Assembly: GCA_965232485.1 (NCBI GenBank)
Contig: OZ246975.1
Span: 3,098,099-3,162,098, forward strand
Direction of reading: 5' to 3'
Length of the DNA stretch: 64,000 nt
DNA from: VXPQ01 sp965232485
GTDB taxonomy: Bacteria > Bacteroidota > Rhodothermia > Rhodothermales > VXPQ01
The number at the start of each line of letters is the position of its first letter. Position 1 is the stretch's first letter. Under the pieces are notes generated by a model. It did not search any database and was not told the origin of the DNA. It was given only the letters and a program-made list of their open reading frames with translations. This document shows positions 34,286 to 43,456 of this stretch, piece after piece. The translations under genes and the position numbers were made by a program.

Positions 34286-35737
34286 ATGCAGTCTGCTATG
34301 CCTTTTCGGGCGTTTGCGCTATGCATGGCCCTGTCCGGGCTGTTTCTTGCGGGATGCGAGCGGCCTGCCCAGCGTCCCAACATTCTGTTCATCGCCGTCG
34401 ACGATCTGAACAACGACCTGGGCGCGTACGGCCACGATCTGGTGCAGAGTCCCCATATCGATCGCCTCGCCGCGCAAGGGGTCCGTTTCAATCGCGCGTA
34501 CGCTCAGTATCCGGTTTGCAATCCAAGCCGGGCCAGTTTTCTGACCGGATTGTACCCCGAACAAACCGGCGTGCTTACGAATCAGGATACCTTGCGCGCG
34601 CATCTTCCCGAGGTTCCGACGCTGCCCGAATGGTTTCGGCGGCACGGGTATTTTACTGCGCGGGTCGGCAAGATATTTCACTATGGGGTGCCCCGGGAAA
34701 TTGGTTCCGACGGGCTGGACGATCCGCTCTCGTGGGATCATGTCGTCAATCCGCGGGGCATAGACCGGGAAGCGCACGACCGGATTCATACGTTGACGCC
34801 GGGCCAATTCGGAGGCACCTTGAGCTGGCTGGCTATCGACGACGACGAGGGCGAGCACACCGACGCCCTTGGCGCCAGCGCCGCCATCGCGTTGCTTGAG
34901 GAGCATCACGCAGCGCAAACGGACCAGCCGATTTTTCTGGCGGTTGGTTTTTACCGACCCCACACGCCATTCGTGGCGCCTCGTTCCTGGTTCGCCCCGT
35001 ACCCGCTGGAGGCAATCCATCCGGTTCTCGAAGAACCCGGAGATCGGGACGATATTCCGGTGGCTGCGCTGGCCGACCGTCCGAAGCAGCGCGACCTGAC
35101 CCTGGAGCAACGCCGGGAAATCATCCAGGCCTACTATGCATCCATCTCTTTCATGGATGCGCAAGTGGGGCGCTTGCTCGACGCGCTCGACCGCCTGAAC
35201 ATGACCGAAAACACTATTGTCGTCTTCGTGTCCGACCACGGATACCACCTCGGGCGTCATGGCCTTTGGCAGAAAGGGGATCTGTTCGAAGGTTCTGTGC
35301 GGGTCCCGTTGATTGTGTCCTTGCCGGACCATGCGCAGGCCGGCGCCGCTACGGACGCTATCGCCGAACTGGTCGATTTGTACCCTACGCTCGTGGAATT
35401 GAGCGGCCTTCCGACGCCGGACCATCTCGCGGGCCAGAGCATGACGCCGATCCTCGACGATCCTGCGCACCCGGGCCGGTCGGCTGCGCTCACCGTTGCG
35501 TGGAGTCGCGCCCGCTGGACGCGCCCCGAATTACCCAACGAGCCGGTTTTCGGACGCACCATCCGGACGCCGCGTTTTCGATACACCGAATGGAACGAGG
35601 GGCAGGCCGGAGTCGAGTTGTATGATTATTTTGAAGATCCGCAGGAATACGAGAACCTGGCGGATCGCCCGGAGCATGCGGAAACCGTCCGCCATTTGAA
35701 GCAATTGCTTGAGACCAGGAAGCAGATTTCGCAATAG
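34286..35737 (+). CDS. sulfatase (iduronate-2-sulfatase-like), lipoprotein
   Basis: A 483-residue type I sulfatase with a lipoprotein signal (LSGLFLAGC, Cys24). The metal-binding ILFIAVDDLNNDLGAYG opens the domain; the formylglycine motif is C78-N-P-S-R (YPVCNPSRASFLTG). FVSDHGYHLGRHGLWQKGDL gives the second metal site. The Cys needs conversion to formylglycine by a modifying enzyme; the only related gene in the window (39679-40503) is exported and seems to lack one active-site Cys. It likely desulfates a glycan. ATG 34286 was chosen because it starts the signal; an in-frame ATG is 12 bases further. Confidence 0.88.
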   Translation: MQSAMPFRAFALCMALSGLFLAGCERPAQRPNILFIAVDDLNNDLGAYGHDLVQSPHIDRLAAQGVRFNRAYAQYPVCNPSRASFLTGLYPEQTGVLTNQDTLRAHLPEVPTLPEWFRRHGYFTARVGKIFHYGVPREIGSDGLDDPLSWDHVVNPRGIDREAHDRIHTLTPGQFGGTLSWLAIDDDEGEHTDALGASAAIALLEEHHAAQTDQPIFLAVGFYRPHTPFVAPRSWFAPYPLEAIHPVLEEPGDRDDIPVAALADRPKQRDLTLEQRREIIQAYYASISFMDAQVGRLLDALDRLNMTENTIVVFVSDHGYHLGRHGLWQKGDLFEGSVRVPLIVSLPDHAQAGAATDAIAELVDLYPTLVELSGLPTPDHLAGQSMTPILDDPAHPGRSAALTVAWSRARWTRPELPNEPVFGRTIRTPRFRYTEWNEGQAGVELYDYFEDPQEYENLADRPEHAETVRHLKQLLETRKQISQ

Positions 35738-35909
35738 GCGCTATGGTTTCGGGATGCGCCGGGGCCCCTGACCCCAGGGATTTGCTGCGGGGCGCGCCTG
35801 GGTTGCCCCGAATGGCCTGCTATGAATTGCATATTTTTGTAACGTATTTGAAACGTACCCGTATCCGTATATGGGTATTGCCGTCTTTTTCCACATGCAG
35901 ACAAAAGGC

Positions 35910-36584
35910 ATGAAGCGCCCCAACCGGATTGTCGCCTTGCTGATTATGCTCTTCGCGGCGGGCTGCAGCAGTACGGGCAGCCTGACCATGGAGCCCGTCT
36001 CGCGTCCGTCCACTGCCGAACTGGAGGCGCTCTACTGGGCCCGCCAGGATAGCGCCCTAACCCGATTCACCGAGGCCGACACCCACTTTATGACGGGCAT
36101 GATCGCGCACCATGCGCAGGCCCTCGTGATGTCGCGGCTGGCTCCTTCCAACGGCGCCAGTCCGCAGGTACGGACGTTGGCCGCCCGTATCATTAATGCG
36201 CAGCAGGACGAAATCGACCTGATGCAGCAATGGCTCCGCGACCGCGGTCAGCTGGCGCCCGAAGTCCACATCACGGGAATAAACCTGATGGTGCATGGCG
36301 CCGGCGACCACGCCATGCACATGCCCGGCATGCTTACGCAGGAGCAACTGGAGGAACTTGCCGCCGCTCGGGGGCCGGATTTCGACCGGCTTTTTCTGAC
36401 CTACATGATTCAGCACCACGCCGGGGCGGTGCATATGGTGGATGCACTTTTCGGAACCGACGGCGCTGCGCTGGACGAAGCGGCTTTCAAACTTGCTTCG
36501 GGCATTCACGTAGACCAGGTTACCGAGATCGCCCGGATGGAATATATGCTGGACCGGTTGCCCTCCTCCGAGGAGGACAGTTGA
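35910..36584 (+). CDS. DUF305 lipoprotein
   Basis: A 224-residue exported protein, four-helix ferritin-like. The signal ends with LIMLFAAGC. Two His/Met-rich helices carry the DUF305 signature, DTHFMTGMIAHHAQALVMSR and LFLTYMIQHHAGAVHMVDAL, with an intervening Met/His-rich loop (MVHGAGDHAMHMPGM) that could bind copper or silver. Family members are often near metal-resistance genes; here it is only near an LVIVD protein. ATG 35910 gives the signal; upstream frame is dispensable. Confidence 0.85.
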   Translation: MKRPNRIVALLIMLFAAGCSSTGSLTMEPVSRPSTAELEALYWARQDSALTRFTEADTHFMTGMIAHHAQALVMSRLAPSNGASPQVRTLAARIINAQQDEIDLMQQWLRDRGQLAPEVHITGINLMVHGAGDHAMHMPGMLTQEQLEELAAARGPDFDRLFLTYMIQHHAGAVHMVDALFGTDGAALDEAAFKLASGIHVDQVTEIARMEYMLDRLPSSEEDS

Positions 36585-36634
36585 CCACAGGCCTTTTGCC
36601 TCCGAATCTTTTTCCCTGAACCCGAATATGGGCT

Positions 36635-38635
36635 ATGAAAACCAAAACACTTTTTCGCCGCTCCTCGACATGGACGCTCGCCAACCGTTTCTGGCTGTTT
36701 CTGCTTTGCGCGGGGCTGGCCGGCGGTCTTGCCGCATGCGTCCAAACCTCCGTGATGACCGCGAACAATGCGGACAGGCCTGCCTCCTCCCGGGTCGGAC
36801 TTGATGCGGGATTGTTCGACGCCGGAGAGGCCATATGGAATTTGCAGTTGCTTTCCGCGACGCCCTCGCCGGAAAACTTTATCGGCGTTACGAATTCCGA
36901 CCTGGCGTTTATCGGCGATTACGCCATTCAGGGAAATTATAACGGCATTCAGGTATGGGATATCTCGAATCCCGCTGAACCCGACCTGGTTATCGATTAC
37001 CTCTGCCCGGCGTCCCAGAGCGATGTGTCGGTGTACGAAAACCTGCTTTTCGTTTCGGGCGAAGGGCTGGGCGGTCGGCTTGATTGCGGCGTCGAAGGCG
37101 TGCAAGAGACTGTGAGTCCGGATCGCTTGCGGGGCATTCGTATCTTCGACGTCAGCGATATTCGCAATCCCGAGTACGTCGCCAATGTGCAAACGTGCCG
37201 CGGTTCCCACACGCATTCGGTGCTGAAAGACCCGGATGACGACGAGCATGTGTACGTCTACGTATCAGGGTCGGCCCCGGTGCGCCCGGCGGAGGAACTG
37301 CCCGGTTGCTCTGGCGCGCCGCCGGAAGAAGATTCGAATACGGCCCTGTTCCGGATCGAGGTGATCAAGGTGCCCCTGGCCCATCCCGAACAGGCGGTCA
37401 TCGTGAGTTCGCCGCGCCTTTTCGAGGGGCTCGCAGCGCCTCCGGGACACGGTATGGCGCCGGACGACATCGCCGCCGTCGAGCAGGCGCGGGCAGAGGG
37501 CGCTTTTGTGCTCGAAATGTTTGGCCAGGCGCAAGTGTTGCCGTCGCAATTCGTCGGCATGCTGCTTTCGGAAATCGTGGAGGAAAGGGAAGGAGCCGGT
37601 CCTCCCACGGCAGCCGACAGCGCGTTGCTTCGCGAGAATCTTCCCGCGATCATCTCGGAACGGTTCGGCGTTCCACTCGATCAGGAAGCAGGGGAGGGAC
37701 CCGGGCCTACGCAATGCCATGACATTACCTTGTATCCAGAGATCGGCCTGGCGGGAGGCGCCTGCGAAGGCTACGGGTTGCTGCTGGACATCTCGGATCC
37801 GGCGAATCCGAAGCGCATCGATGCGGTCGCCGACTCGAATTTCGCCTACTGGCACTCGGCCACGTTCAACAACGACGGCACCAGCATTCTTTTCACGGAC
37901 GAATGGGGCGGAGGCGGCGCGCCGAAGTGTCGCGCCACCGATCCCGTGGAATGGGGGGCGAACGCGATTTTCACCCTCGAAGACGGCAAGATGCAGTTCA
38001 AGAGTTACTACAAGATTCCGGAACCGCAGACGCCTCAGGAGAACTGCGTAGCGCACAACGGTTCGCTAATCCCCATTCCCGGGCGCGACGTCATGGCGCA
38101 GTCCTGGTACCAGGGAGGCATTTCCGTTTTCGACTGGACCGATCCTTCAAACCCCGTAGAGATTGCCTACCATGATCGGGGGCCCGTAAACCCGGAACGC
38201 ATGGTTATGGGCGGAAGCTGGTCGGTGTACTGGTACAATGGCGTCCTCGTCAGCTCGGAAATTGCGCGCGGGCTGGACATTTTCGCATTGACGCCGAGCG
38301 AATACCTTTCGGAAAACGAGATTGCTGCTTCGAGGACGGTCAAACTCGACTATCTCAATGCCCAGGGACAGCCTGCCTTCGCATGGCCCGCCACTTTTTC
38401 GCTGGCGCATGCCTACGTGGATCAGCTGGAACGTTCGGAGGGGCTTTCCGCCGACCGGATTGCCTCGTTGCGGGAGGAACTCGCCGCCGCCGAAGAGGCC
38501 TCGGGCGCGGCCCGCCAGGCGGCGTTGACCAGTCTGTCTGATGCGCTGGCCGAGGAAGGGGACGAGGCAAGCGATGCGGCGAAGGCGCGTTTGCTTGCCG
38601 GCGCCCTGCGGGACTTGGCCGCGACGGCGAACTGA
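36635..38635 (+). CDS. LVIVD-repeat lipoprotein
   Basis: A 666-residue exported protein with a lipoprotein signal (LCAGLAGGLAAC). It contains LVIVD-like beta-propeller strands (YAIQGNYNGIQVWDISNPAE, GIRIFDVSDIRNPEYVANV, LLLDISDPANPKRID, GGISVFDWTDPSNPVEIAYH). A helix-rich insertion between residues 265 and 350 breaks the propeller, and the last 100 residues form a coiled coil (ERSEGLSADRIASLREEL). Such proteins are common in marine Bacteroidota and Rhodothermota; biochemical function is unknown. The start follows the DUF305 stop by 50 bases. Confidence 0.8.
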   Translation: MKTKTLFRRSSTWTLANRFWLFLLCAGLAGGLAACVQTSVMTANNADRPASSRVGLDAGLFDAGEAIWNLQLLSATPSPENFIGVTNSDLAFIGDYAIQGNYNGIQVWDISNPAEPDLVIDYLCPASQSDVSVYENLLFVSGEGLGGRLDCGVEGVQETVSPDRLRGIRIFDVSDIRNPEYVANVQTCRGSHTHSVLKDPDDDEHVYVYVSGSAPVRPAEELPGCSGAPPEEDSNTALFRIEVIKVPLAHPEQAVIVSSPRLFEGLAAPPGHGMAPDDIAAVEQARAEGAFVLEMFGQAQVLPSQFVGMLLSEIVEEREGAGPPTAADSALLRENLPAIISERFGVPLDQEAGEGPGPTQCHDITLYPEIGLAGGACEGYGLLLDISDPANPKRIDAVADSNFAYWHSATFNNDGTSILFTDEWGGGGAPKCRATDPVEWGANAIFTLEDGKMQFKSYYKIPEPQTPQENCVAHNGSLIPIPGRDVMAQSWYQGGISVFDWTDPSNPVEIAYHDRGPVNPERMVMGGSWSVYWYNGVLVSSEIARGLDIFALTPSEYLSENEIAASRTVKLDYLNAQGQPAFAWPATFSLAHAYVDQLERSEGLSADRIASLREELAAAEEASGAARQAALTSLSDALAEEGDEASDAAKARLLAGALRDLAATAN

Positions 38636-38657
38636 GCGCGAACCTGAGTCCAAAACA

Positions 38658-39716
38658 TTAATCCGAAACGTCGTTTTTTGCGCCGGCGCTGGCGAAGAAA
38701 ACCTGTGCGTCCGGCCAGGCGCGCTCCACAAGGCGTTTGCCTTCCTCCGGCCCCAGCACGGACAGCATCGTCGCCAGTCCGTCCGACAGGACGCCTTCCG
38801 GCGCGATGACGGTCACCGCAATGCGGCTGGTCAGCGGGCGGCCCGAGCGCGGATCGAGGACATGGGAGTAGCGTACGCCGTCGATCTCGAAGAATTGCAT
38901 GGCGTCGCCGGAGGTGGATATGGCGGCGTTCGCAAGACGGAACGTACGCCTGGAAAGCGGTTCCGTAATGCGCCAGCCGGTTGCCTCGTTTGTCGCGCGG
39001 CTGCCCGCTTCGTCGCGTTCGCGGGGCGGCGCTTCGCCCAGGACGATGTCCCCCCCGAATTCAATCATGGCGTGGGGAAGGCCGCGCGCCCGGAGAATCT
39101 TCAGGGCTTCGTCCGCCGCAAATCCTTTCGCGACGCCTCCGAGGTCGAGGCGCATGTTCCGGCGCGCCAGCGTGACTGTGGAATCTTCTGCGTTGAGTTG
39201 CAGCAGGGCGTAGCCGCTGATCGCGCGCGCCGCCGCGAGTGCGTCTGGCGAGGGCAGCGTTCCGGCGTCTCGCGCTGCGCGCCAGAGTTGCACCAGCGGT
39301 CCCGCCGTCACGTCAAAGGCGCCGCCGGACAGCCCGGCGAGGCGCTTGGCCCGCTGCAGCACATGGAACAGATCGGGGCTGATCTGGACCGGTCCGCCGC
39401 CGCTTTGCTCCCCGAGGCGCGTCAGTTCGCTGTCCCGCCGGTAATCGCTCATAATAGCGTCAAGCGCTGCGATGCGGTCGAAGGCGGCCGCGACGCCGCG
39501 TTCCGCCGTGGCGCGGTCGGGCGCATACAAAGCGATGCGGGCTTGTACGCCCATGTGAACCTGCGTATATTCGTACCGATAAAGTTTCCCCCGATCCATT
39601 TGTCGGTTTGAATCCCCATCCGCTTTCCGCATGGATATGCACGATGCAAGGAATACGGCCATGATCGCCGCGCCCGCCATGGCGGACCGCGCGGCCCGCA
39701 ACGACGGACGGCGCAT
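38658..39716 (-). CDS. apbE: FAD:protein FMN transferase
   Basis: A 352-residue lipoprotein (signal ending AVFLASC) that attaches FMN to a Thr of periplasmic flavoproteins such as the RnfG or NqrC subunits. Family landmarks are MSDYRRDSELTRLGE, MRLDLGGVAKGFAADEAL, IEFGGDIVLG and SHVLDPRSGRPL. No flavoprotein acceptor is in the window. An extension to 39923 lacks a signal and would overlap the divergent FGE-like gene strongly, so ATG 39716 is preferred. This start still lies close to or within the start of that gene, so the two promoters must be overlapping. Confidence 0.88.
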   Translation of the reverse strand: MRRPSLRAARSAMAGAAIMAVFLASCISMRKADGDSNRQMDRGKLYRYEYTQVHMGVQARIALYAPDRATAERGVAAAFDRIAALDAIMSDYRRDSELTRLGEQSGGGPVQISPDLFHVLQRAKRLAGLSGGAFDVTAGPLVQLWRAARDAGTLPSPDALAAARAISGYALLQLNAEDSTVTLARRNMRLDLGGVAKGFAADEALKILRARGLPHAMIEFGGDIVLGEAPPRERDEAGSRATNEATGWRITEPLSRRTFRLANAAISTSGDAMQFFEIDGVRYSHVLDPRSGRPLTSRIAVTVIAPEGVLSDGLATMLSVLGPEEGKRLVERAWPDAQVFFASAGAKNDVSD

Positions 39717-40503
39717 CGACAGGATATTTTTCCTAATGGGCACGGCGCTGTGCGGATGCATCTTCCTTGCAAGTATGGCGAGTGCGCAGGACGCGGATAC
39801 GATGAAAGCGTATGTCGAACCATTTAGCGAGGCGCCCGCCGAACTCGATATGATTCCAGTCCCGGCGGGTTCCGTTGCGTTGCGCGGAGAAGAGGTTTCG
39901 GTTGGCCCCTTCTGGATTTCCAAAACGGAGGTTCCGTGGGATATTTTCGATATCTACGCCTTCGGAGCCAGCGGCGGCGCGGGACCCGACGACGCCATAT
40001 TGCGTCCAAGCAAACCGTATGGCGCGCCGGACAGAGGCTACGGGCACCGCGGCTATGCCGCGATCAGCATGACGTATCTGGTGGCGGAAGCGTTTGCGGA
40101 ATGGCTTTCCGCGCGCACCGGCAAGACGTATCGCGTGCCGACGGAGGCGGAATGGGAATACGCCTGTCTGGCGGATGCGCCGCCCGTATCCGCCGACGCG
40201 CTCGCGGAACAGGCCTGGCACTGGGACAATGCGTTCGACGCCGCGCACCCCGTGGGCAGCCTTGCTCCGAATGCCTTCGGCCTCTACGATATGATCGGCA
40301 ACGCTGCGGAATGGTGCGCCGGACCAGAGGGCGCTCCTCTCGCATGCGGCGGTTCCTTCATGGACAAGGCGGAAGATGTGGGATGCGCCGCGCGCAAGAC
40401 CCCGTCCCCCAAATGGCAGGAAACAGATCCGCAAATACCCAAAAGCAGATTCTGGCTCACGGATGGGCCGTTCATGGGATTTCGGGTCCTTCGGGAACCG
40501 TAA
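39679..40503 (+). CDS. exported FGE/sulfatase-modifying-factor-like protein
   Basis: About 274 residues. A signal helix (DRIFFLMGTALCGCIFLASM) is followed by an FGE-sulfatase domain: DMIPVPAGSVALRG, FWISKTEVPWDIFD, ISMTYLVAEAFAEWLSARTG, YRVPTEAEWEYACLA, ALYDMIGN-like LYDMIGNAAEWC and FMGFRVL. True formylglycine-generating enzymes have a C-x4-C pair just after GGSW; here the segment is CGGSFMDKAEDVGCAARK, in which the first Cys position is not filled. So it may be a non-catalytic relative. The start is uncertain (39679 or 39736) because the divergent apbE start overlaps it. Confidence 0.7.
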   Translation: MADRAARNDGRRIDRIFFLMGTALCGCIFLASMASAQDADTMKAYVEPFSEAPAELDMIPVPAGSVALRGEEVSVGPFWISKTEVPWDIFDIYAFGASGGAGPDDAILRPSKPYGAPDRGYGHRGYAAISMTYLVAEAFAEWLSARTGKTYRVPTEAEWEYACLADAPPVSADALAEQAWHWDNAFDAAHPVGSLAPNAFGLYDMIGNAAEWCAGPEGAPLACGGSFMDKAEDVGCAARKTPSPKWQETDPQIPKSRFWLTDGPFMGFRVLREP

Positions 40504-40570
40504 ATGCGCCGTGCGTTCCGCGCTATATCCCACTCTCCAACACGCAACACCCCTGAACAACGAGAATTCG

Positions 40571-41875
40571 ATGAAAAACAATCCCTTGGTATCGCGCCGT
40601 AATTTCGTCAAAAGCAGCGCCGCCGCAGCGGCAGGCCTCGCCTTTATGCCGAGCGAAAATTTTGCATGGGCCGCCGGCTCGGACGCCATTCGTTATGGCC
40701 TGGTGGGCTGCGGAGGCCGGGGGACCGGCGCCGCCGTCAACGCCGTCGAGGCAGCCTCCGGCGTGACGCTGGCGGCTATGGGCGATTTATTCGAGGATCG
40801 CCTGGATAGCTCCAGAGCCAAACTCGAGGAGCAGCTTGGAGACGCTTTTCAGGTTGGTTCCGACCATCGATTTTTCGGCTGGGACGCTTACAAGCATGTC
40901 ATCGACAGCGAGGTGGACGTGGTCATTTTCGCCACGCCGCCGGTGTTTCGTCCCTTGCATGTCGCCTATGCGATCGACAAGGGGCGGCATGTATTCATGG
41001 AGAAGCCGATCGGCGTAGACCCCGCGGGCGTGCGCGCGTTCTTCGATATCGCGGACGAAGCCGACCGCAAGGGACTGTCCATCGTAGCGGGTACGCAGCG
41101 ACGGCACGAGCGCCAGTATCTTGAAGTCATGCAGCGGATTCATGATGGAGCCATCGGCAAGGTTGTGGCCGGGCAAGTCTACTGGAACCAGGGCGGCCTG
41201 TGGAACGTGGCGCGCAAGCCGGGATGGTCCGACATGGAGCATCAGGTGCGCAACTGGCTCTACTATACGCATCTGTCTGGCGATCATGTGGTCGAGCAGC
41301 ATATTCACAACATCGACGTGGCGAACTGGGCCGTGGGCGAGACCCCGATCAAGGCCTCGGGCGTGGGCGGGCGGCAGCAGCGCGTTTCGCCGGAATACGG
41401 CCACATTTTCGATCACTTTGCGGTGAATCTCGAATATCCGGGCGGCGCCATGATTCTGAGCATGTGCAAGCAGCAGGAAAACACGGCGAAGTTCGTGGGC
41501 GAGCACATCATCGGCACGAAGGGCGCGTCCAATGCGGCGTCCTGGATCAAGGGCGAGAATGCGTTCCGGTTCGATGGAGAAAACCCGAATCCGTATGTGC
41601 AGGAGCACGCGAACCTGATCGAAAGCATTCGCGGCGAAAGCCCGATCAACGAGGCCCGTCGCATGGCGGAAACCAATATTTCGGCTATCATGGTGCGCGA
41701 AGCGGCCTATACGGGACAGGAGATCACCTGGGACGACGTGATGAATTCGACCCAGAATCTCACGCCGGCTGCCTGGGAATTCGGCGATGTGCCTATTTTC
41801 GCCGCGGCCGTGCCCGGCGAGACGGCGCTGAACCGCCGCCCGTTCGAAGAAGCCGAGATGGCCGTTTCCGGGTGA
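40571..41875 (+). CDS. Gfo/Idh/MocA oxidoreductase, Tat-exported
   Basis: A 434-residue NAD(P)-dependent oxidoreductase. A Tat signal (LVSRRNFVKSSAAAAAGLAF) precedes the Rossmann domain (YGLVGCGGRGTGAAVN); EKPIGVDPAG is the conserved catalytic Lys loop and HNIDVANWAVGE lies at the active site of the second domain. Tat export fits enzymes that fold with their cofactor before secretion, and such exported members of this family often act on sugars. It follows the FGE-like gene by 67 bases. The exact sugar is unknown. Confidence 0.87.
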   Translation: MKNNPLVSRRNFVKSSAAAAAGLAFMPSENFAWAAGSDAIRYGLVGCGGRGTGAAVNAVEAASGVTLAAMGDLFEDRLDSSRAKLEEQLGDAFQVGSDHRFFGWDAYKHVIDSEVDVVIFATPPVFRPLHVAYAIDKGRHVFMEKPIGVDPAGVRAFFDIADEADRKGLSIVAGTQRRHERQYLEVMQRIHDGAIGKVVAGQVYWNQGGLWNVARKPGWSDMEHQVRNWLYYTHLSGDHVVEQHIHNIDVANWAVGETPIKASGVGGRQQRVSPEYGHIFDHFAVNLEYPGGAMILSMCKQQENTAKFVGEHIIGTKGASNAASWIKGENAFRFDGENPNPYVQEHANLIESIRGESPINEARRMAETNISAIMVREAAYTGQEITWDDVMNSTQNLTPAAWEFGDVPIFAAAVPGETALNRRPFEEAEMAVSG

Positions 41876-41997
41876 CGACGAACAAAAGCATACTTAAAAA
41901 AGTAAAGCTTGTCCGGAACGTTCCTTATTTTTTAAGGCGGATAGGGCGGTTGTTTCTTGACTGAAGTTTTGCGGGCGCACGCTCATTTCGCGGGCGC

Positions 41998-43359
41998 CTA
42001 TAGCCATATGCCCGCCACGAGCAGAATGATCGCCAGGCCCACGACGCCTATGATCGTTTCCATGACGGTCCAGGAGCGGAGCGTTTGGGCCTCGGTCATG
42101 CCCATGAGCTGATTCACGAGCCAGAAGCCGGAATCGTTCACGTGCGACAGCACGGTGGCGCCGCAGGCTACCGCGATCGTGAGGGCGCCGAGCATCGGCT
42201 CGGAATAACTTCCGCTCTGAACAATGGGCGCCAGGAGCCCCGCGGAAGCGACCATGGCCATCGTAGCCGATCCCTGCGCTACGCGGATCACCACGGCGAT
42301 CAGGAAGCCGAACACGAGGACAGGCAGTTGCGTGGCGGCCATCATTTCGGTCAGCGCGGCGCCGATTCCCGTTTCGACCAGAATGTGCGCAAATACGCCG
42401 CCGGCGCCGGTCAGCAGGATGATCATGCCCACGGGTTCCATGGATCGCGTGGCGATGCGCTGCACCTCGTCCGCAGAAAAGCCCAGCCGGACGCCGAGGA
42501 AGTAGAAAGCAAGCAGGAGCGCTGCCGTGAGCGCCGTGAACGGGTGCCCGACGAAGGATATCCATTCGAGGAGCGCGCTTCCTTCGTCGAGTATGATTTT
42601 ACCCGCTGTGTTCGCAAGAATCAGTACGAGCGGCAGCGCAATGAGCCCCACGACCATGAGGAAGCTGGGCGTCTTTCGCCCCTCGGTATCGTCTTCGTTC
42701 CGCTCGAAGGTTTCCGGCGGCGCGACATGGATGCGTCCCGCAATGTGATTGCCGAAGAAGACGCCGCCTATGGCCGCGGCGGGAACCCCGGCGAGCACGC
42801 CGAAAAAAATGACCCAGCCGAGGTCTGCGCCGATGATCGACGACACAGCCACCGGCCCCGGGGTCGGGGGAATGCAGGCGTGCGCGACGGCCATGCCCGC
42901 GACGAGCGGAATGCCATAGTAGAGCAGCGATTTGCCGGTCCGGCGAGCCAGGTTGTAGACAAGCGGAATGAAAATAATCAGTCCGACCTCGAAAAATACG
43001 GGGGTGGCGACGATGACGCCGATGAGGGCCAGCGCCCATTGGGCCTTCCGTTCTCCGAATACCCGGATGATCGTCGAGGCGATTTTGCTTGCCCCGCCCG
43101 ACGCCTGAATCATTTCGCCAAGCATGGTGCCCACCCCGATCACCACGGCGATATAGCCGAGCGTGCTGCCCATGCCCTCGGTAACGGCGTCCGCAACCGC
43201 AGAGGGGGGCACTCTGCCCAGGATAGCGGCGACGAAGCTCACGACGAGCAGGGCGACGAACGCCTGCATGCGGAGGACGATGACCAGAAACAGGAGCGCC
43301 CCGATGCTGCCGGCAGTCAGCAGGAGCAAGGCTTCGGTGGACAGGGAGTCGGCGGGCAT
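41998..43359 (-). CDS. GntP-family gluconate/acid:H+ symporter
   Basis: A 453-residue inner-membrane transporter with 12-13 hydrophobic helices across the chain. Family features include LGYIAVVIGVGTMLGEMIQA, the conserved HACIPPTPGPVAVS, and the C-terminal SHVNDSGFWLVNQLMGM. GntP members import gluconate, related sugar acids or hydroxy acids with protons. It is divergent from the DUF5916 barrel gene with 97 bases between, and near oxidised-sugar enzymes, which would fit import of an aldonate-type product. Confidence 0.89.
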   Translation of the reverse strand: MPADSLSTEALLLLTAGSIGALLFLVIVLRMQAFVALLVVSFVAAILGRVPPSAVADAVTEGMGSTLGYIAVVIGVGTMLGEMIQASGGASKIASTIIRVFGERKAQWALALIGVIVATPVFFEVGLIIFIPLVYNLARRTGKSLLYYGIPLVAGMAVAHACIPPTPGPVAVSSIIGADLGWVIFFGVLAGVPAAAIGGVFFGNHIAGRIHVAPPETFERNEDDTEGRKTPSFLMVVGLIALPLVLILANTAGKIILDEGSALLEWISFVGHPFTALTAALLLAFYFLGVRLGFSADEVQRIATRSMEPVGMIILLTGAGGVFAHILVETGIGAALTEMMAATQLPVLVFGFLIAVVIRVAQGSATMAMVASAGLLAPIVQSGSYSEPMLGALTIAVACGATVLSHVNDSGFWLVNQLMGMTEAQTLRSWTVMETIIGVVGLAIILLVAGIWL

Positions 43360-43415
43360 GACGGCTGAAAGGATAAAGACCGGATAGCGATAAAAACGGC
43401 GTGAATTATGAAATT

Positions 43416-43449
43416 TACAGTACCTTTATGCTGAAAATACAGAACCTTT
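43416..43449. promoter_or_regulatory. direct repeat in the gntP / DUF5916 divergent promoter region
   Basis: TACAGTACCTTT (43416-43427) and TACAGAACCTTT (43438-43449) are 22 bases apart in the 97-base AT-rich gap between divergent genes. Two equal half-sites on one helix face suit a shared repressor or activator. Confidence 0.35.
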
Positions 43450-43456
43450 TCCATAG

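Noticed and set aside
35740..35810. GC-rich dyads after the sulfatase gene
   Set aside because: Several overlapping weak stems and no T run; not convincing as terminator or repeat copy.
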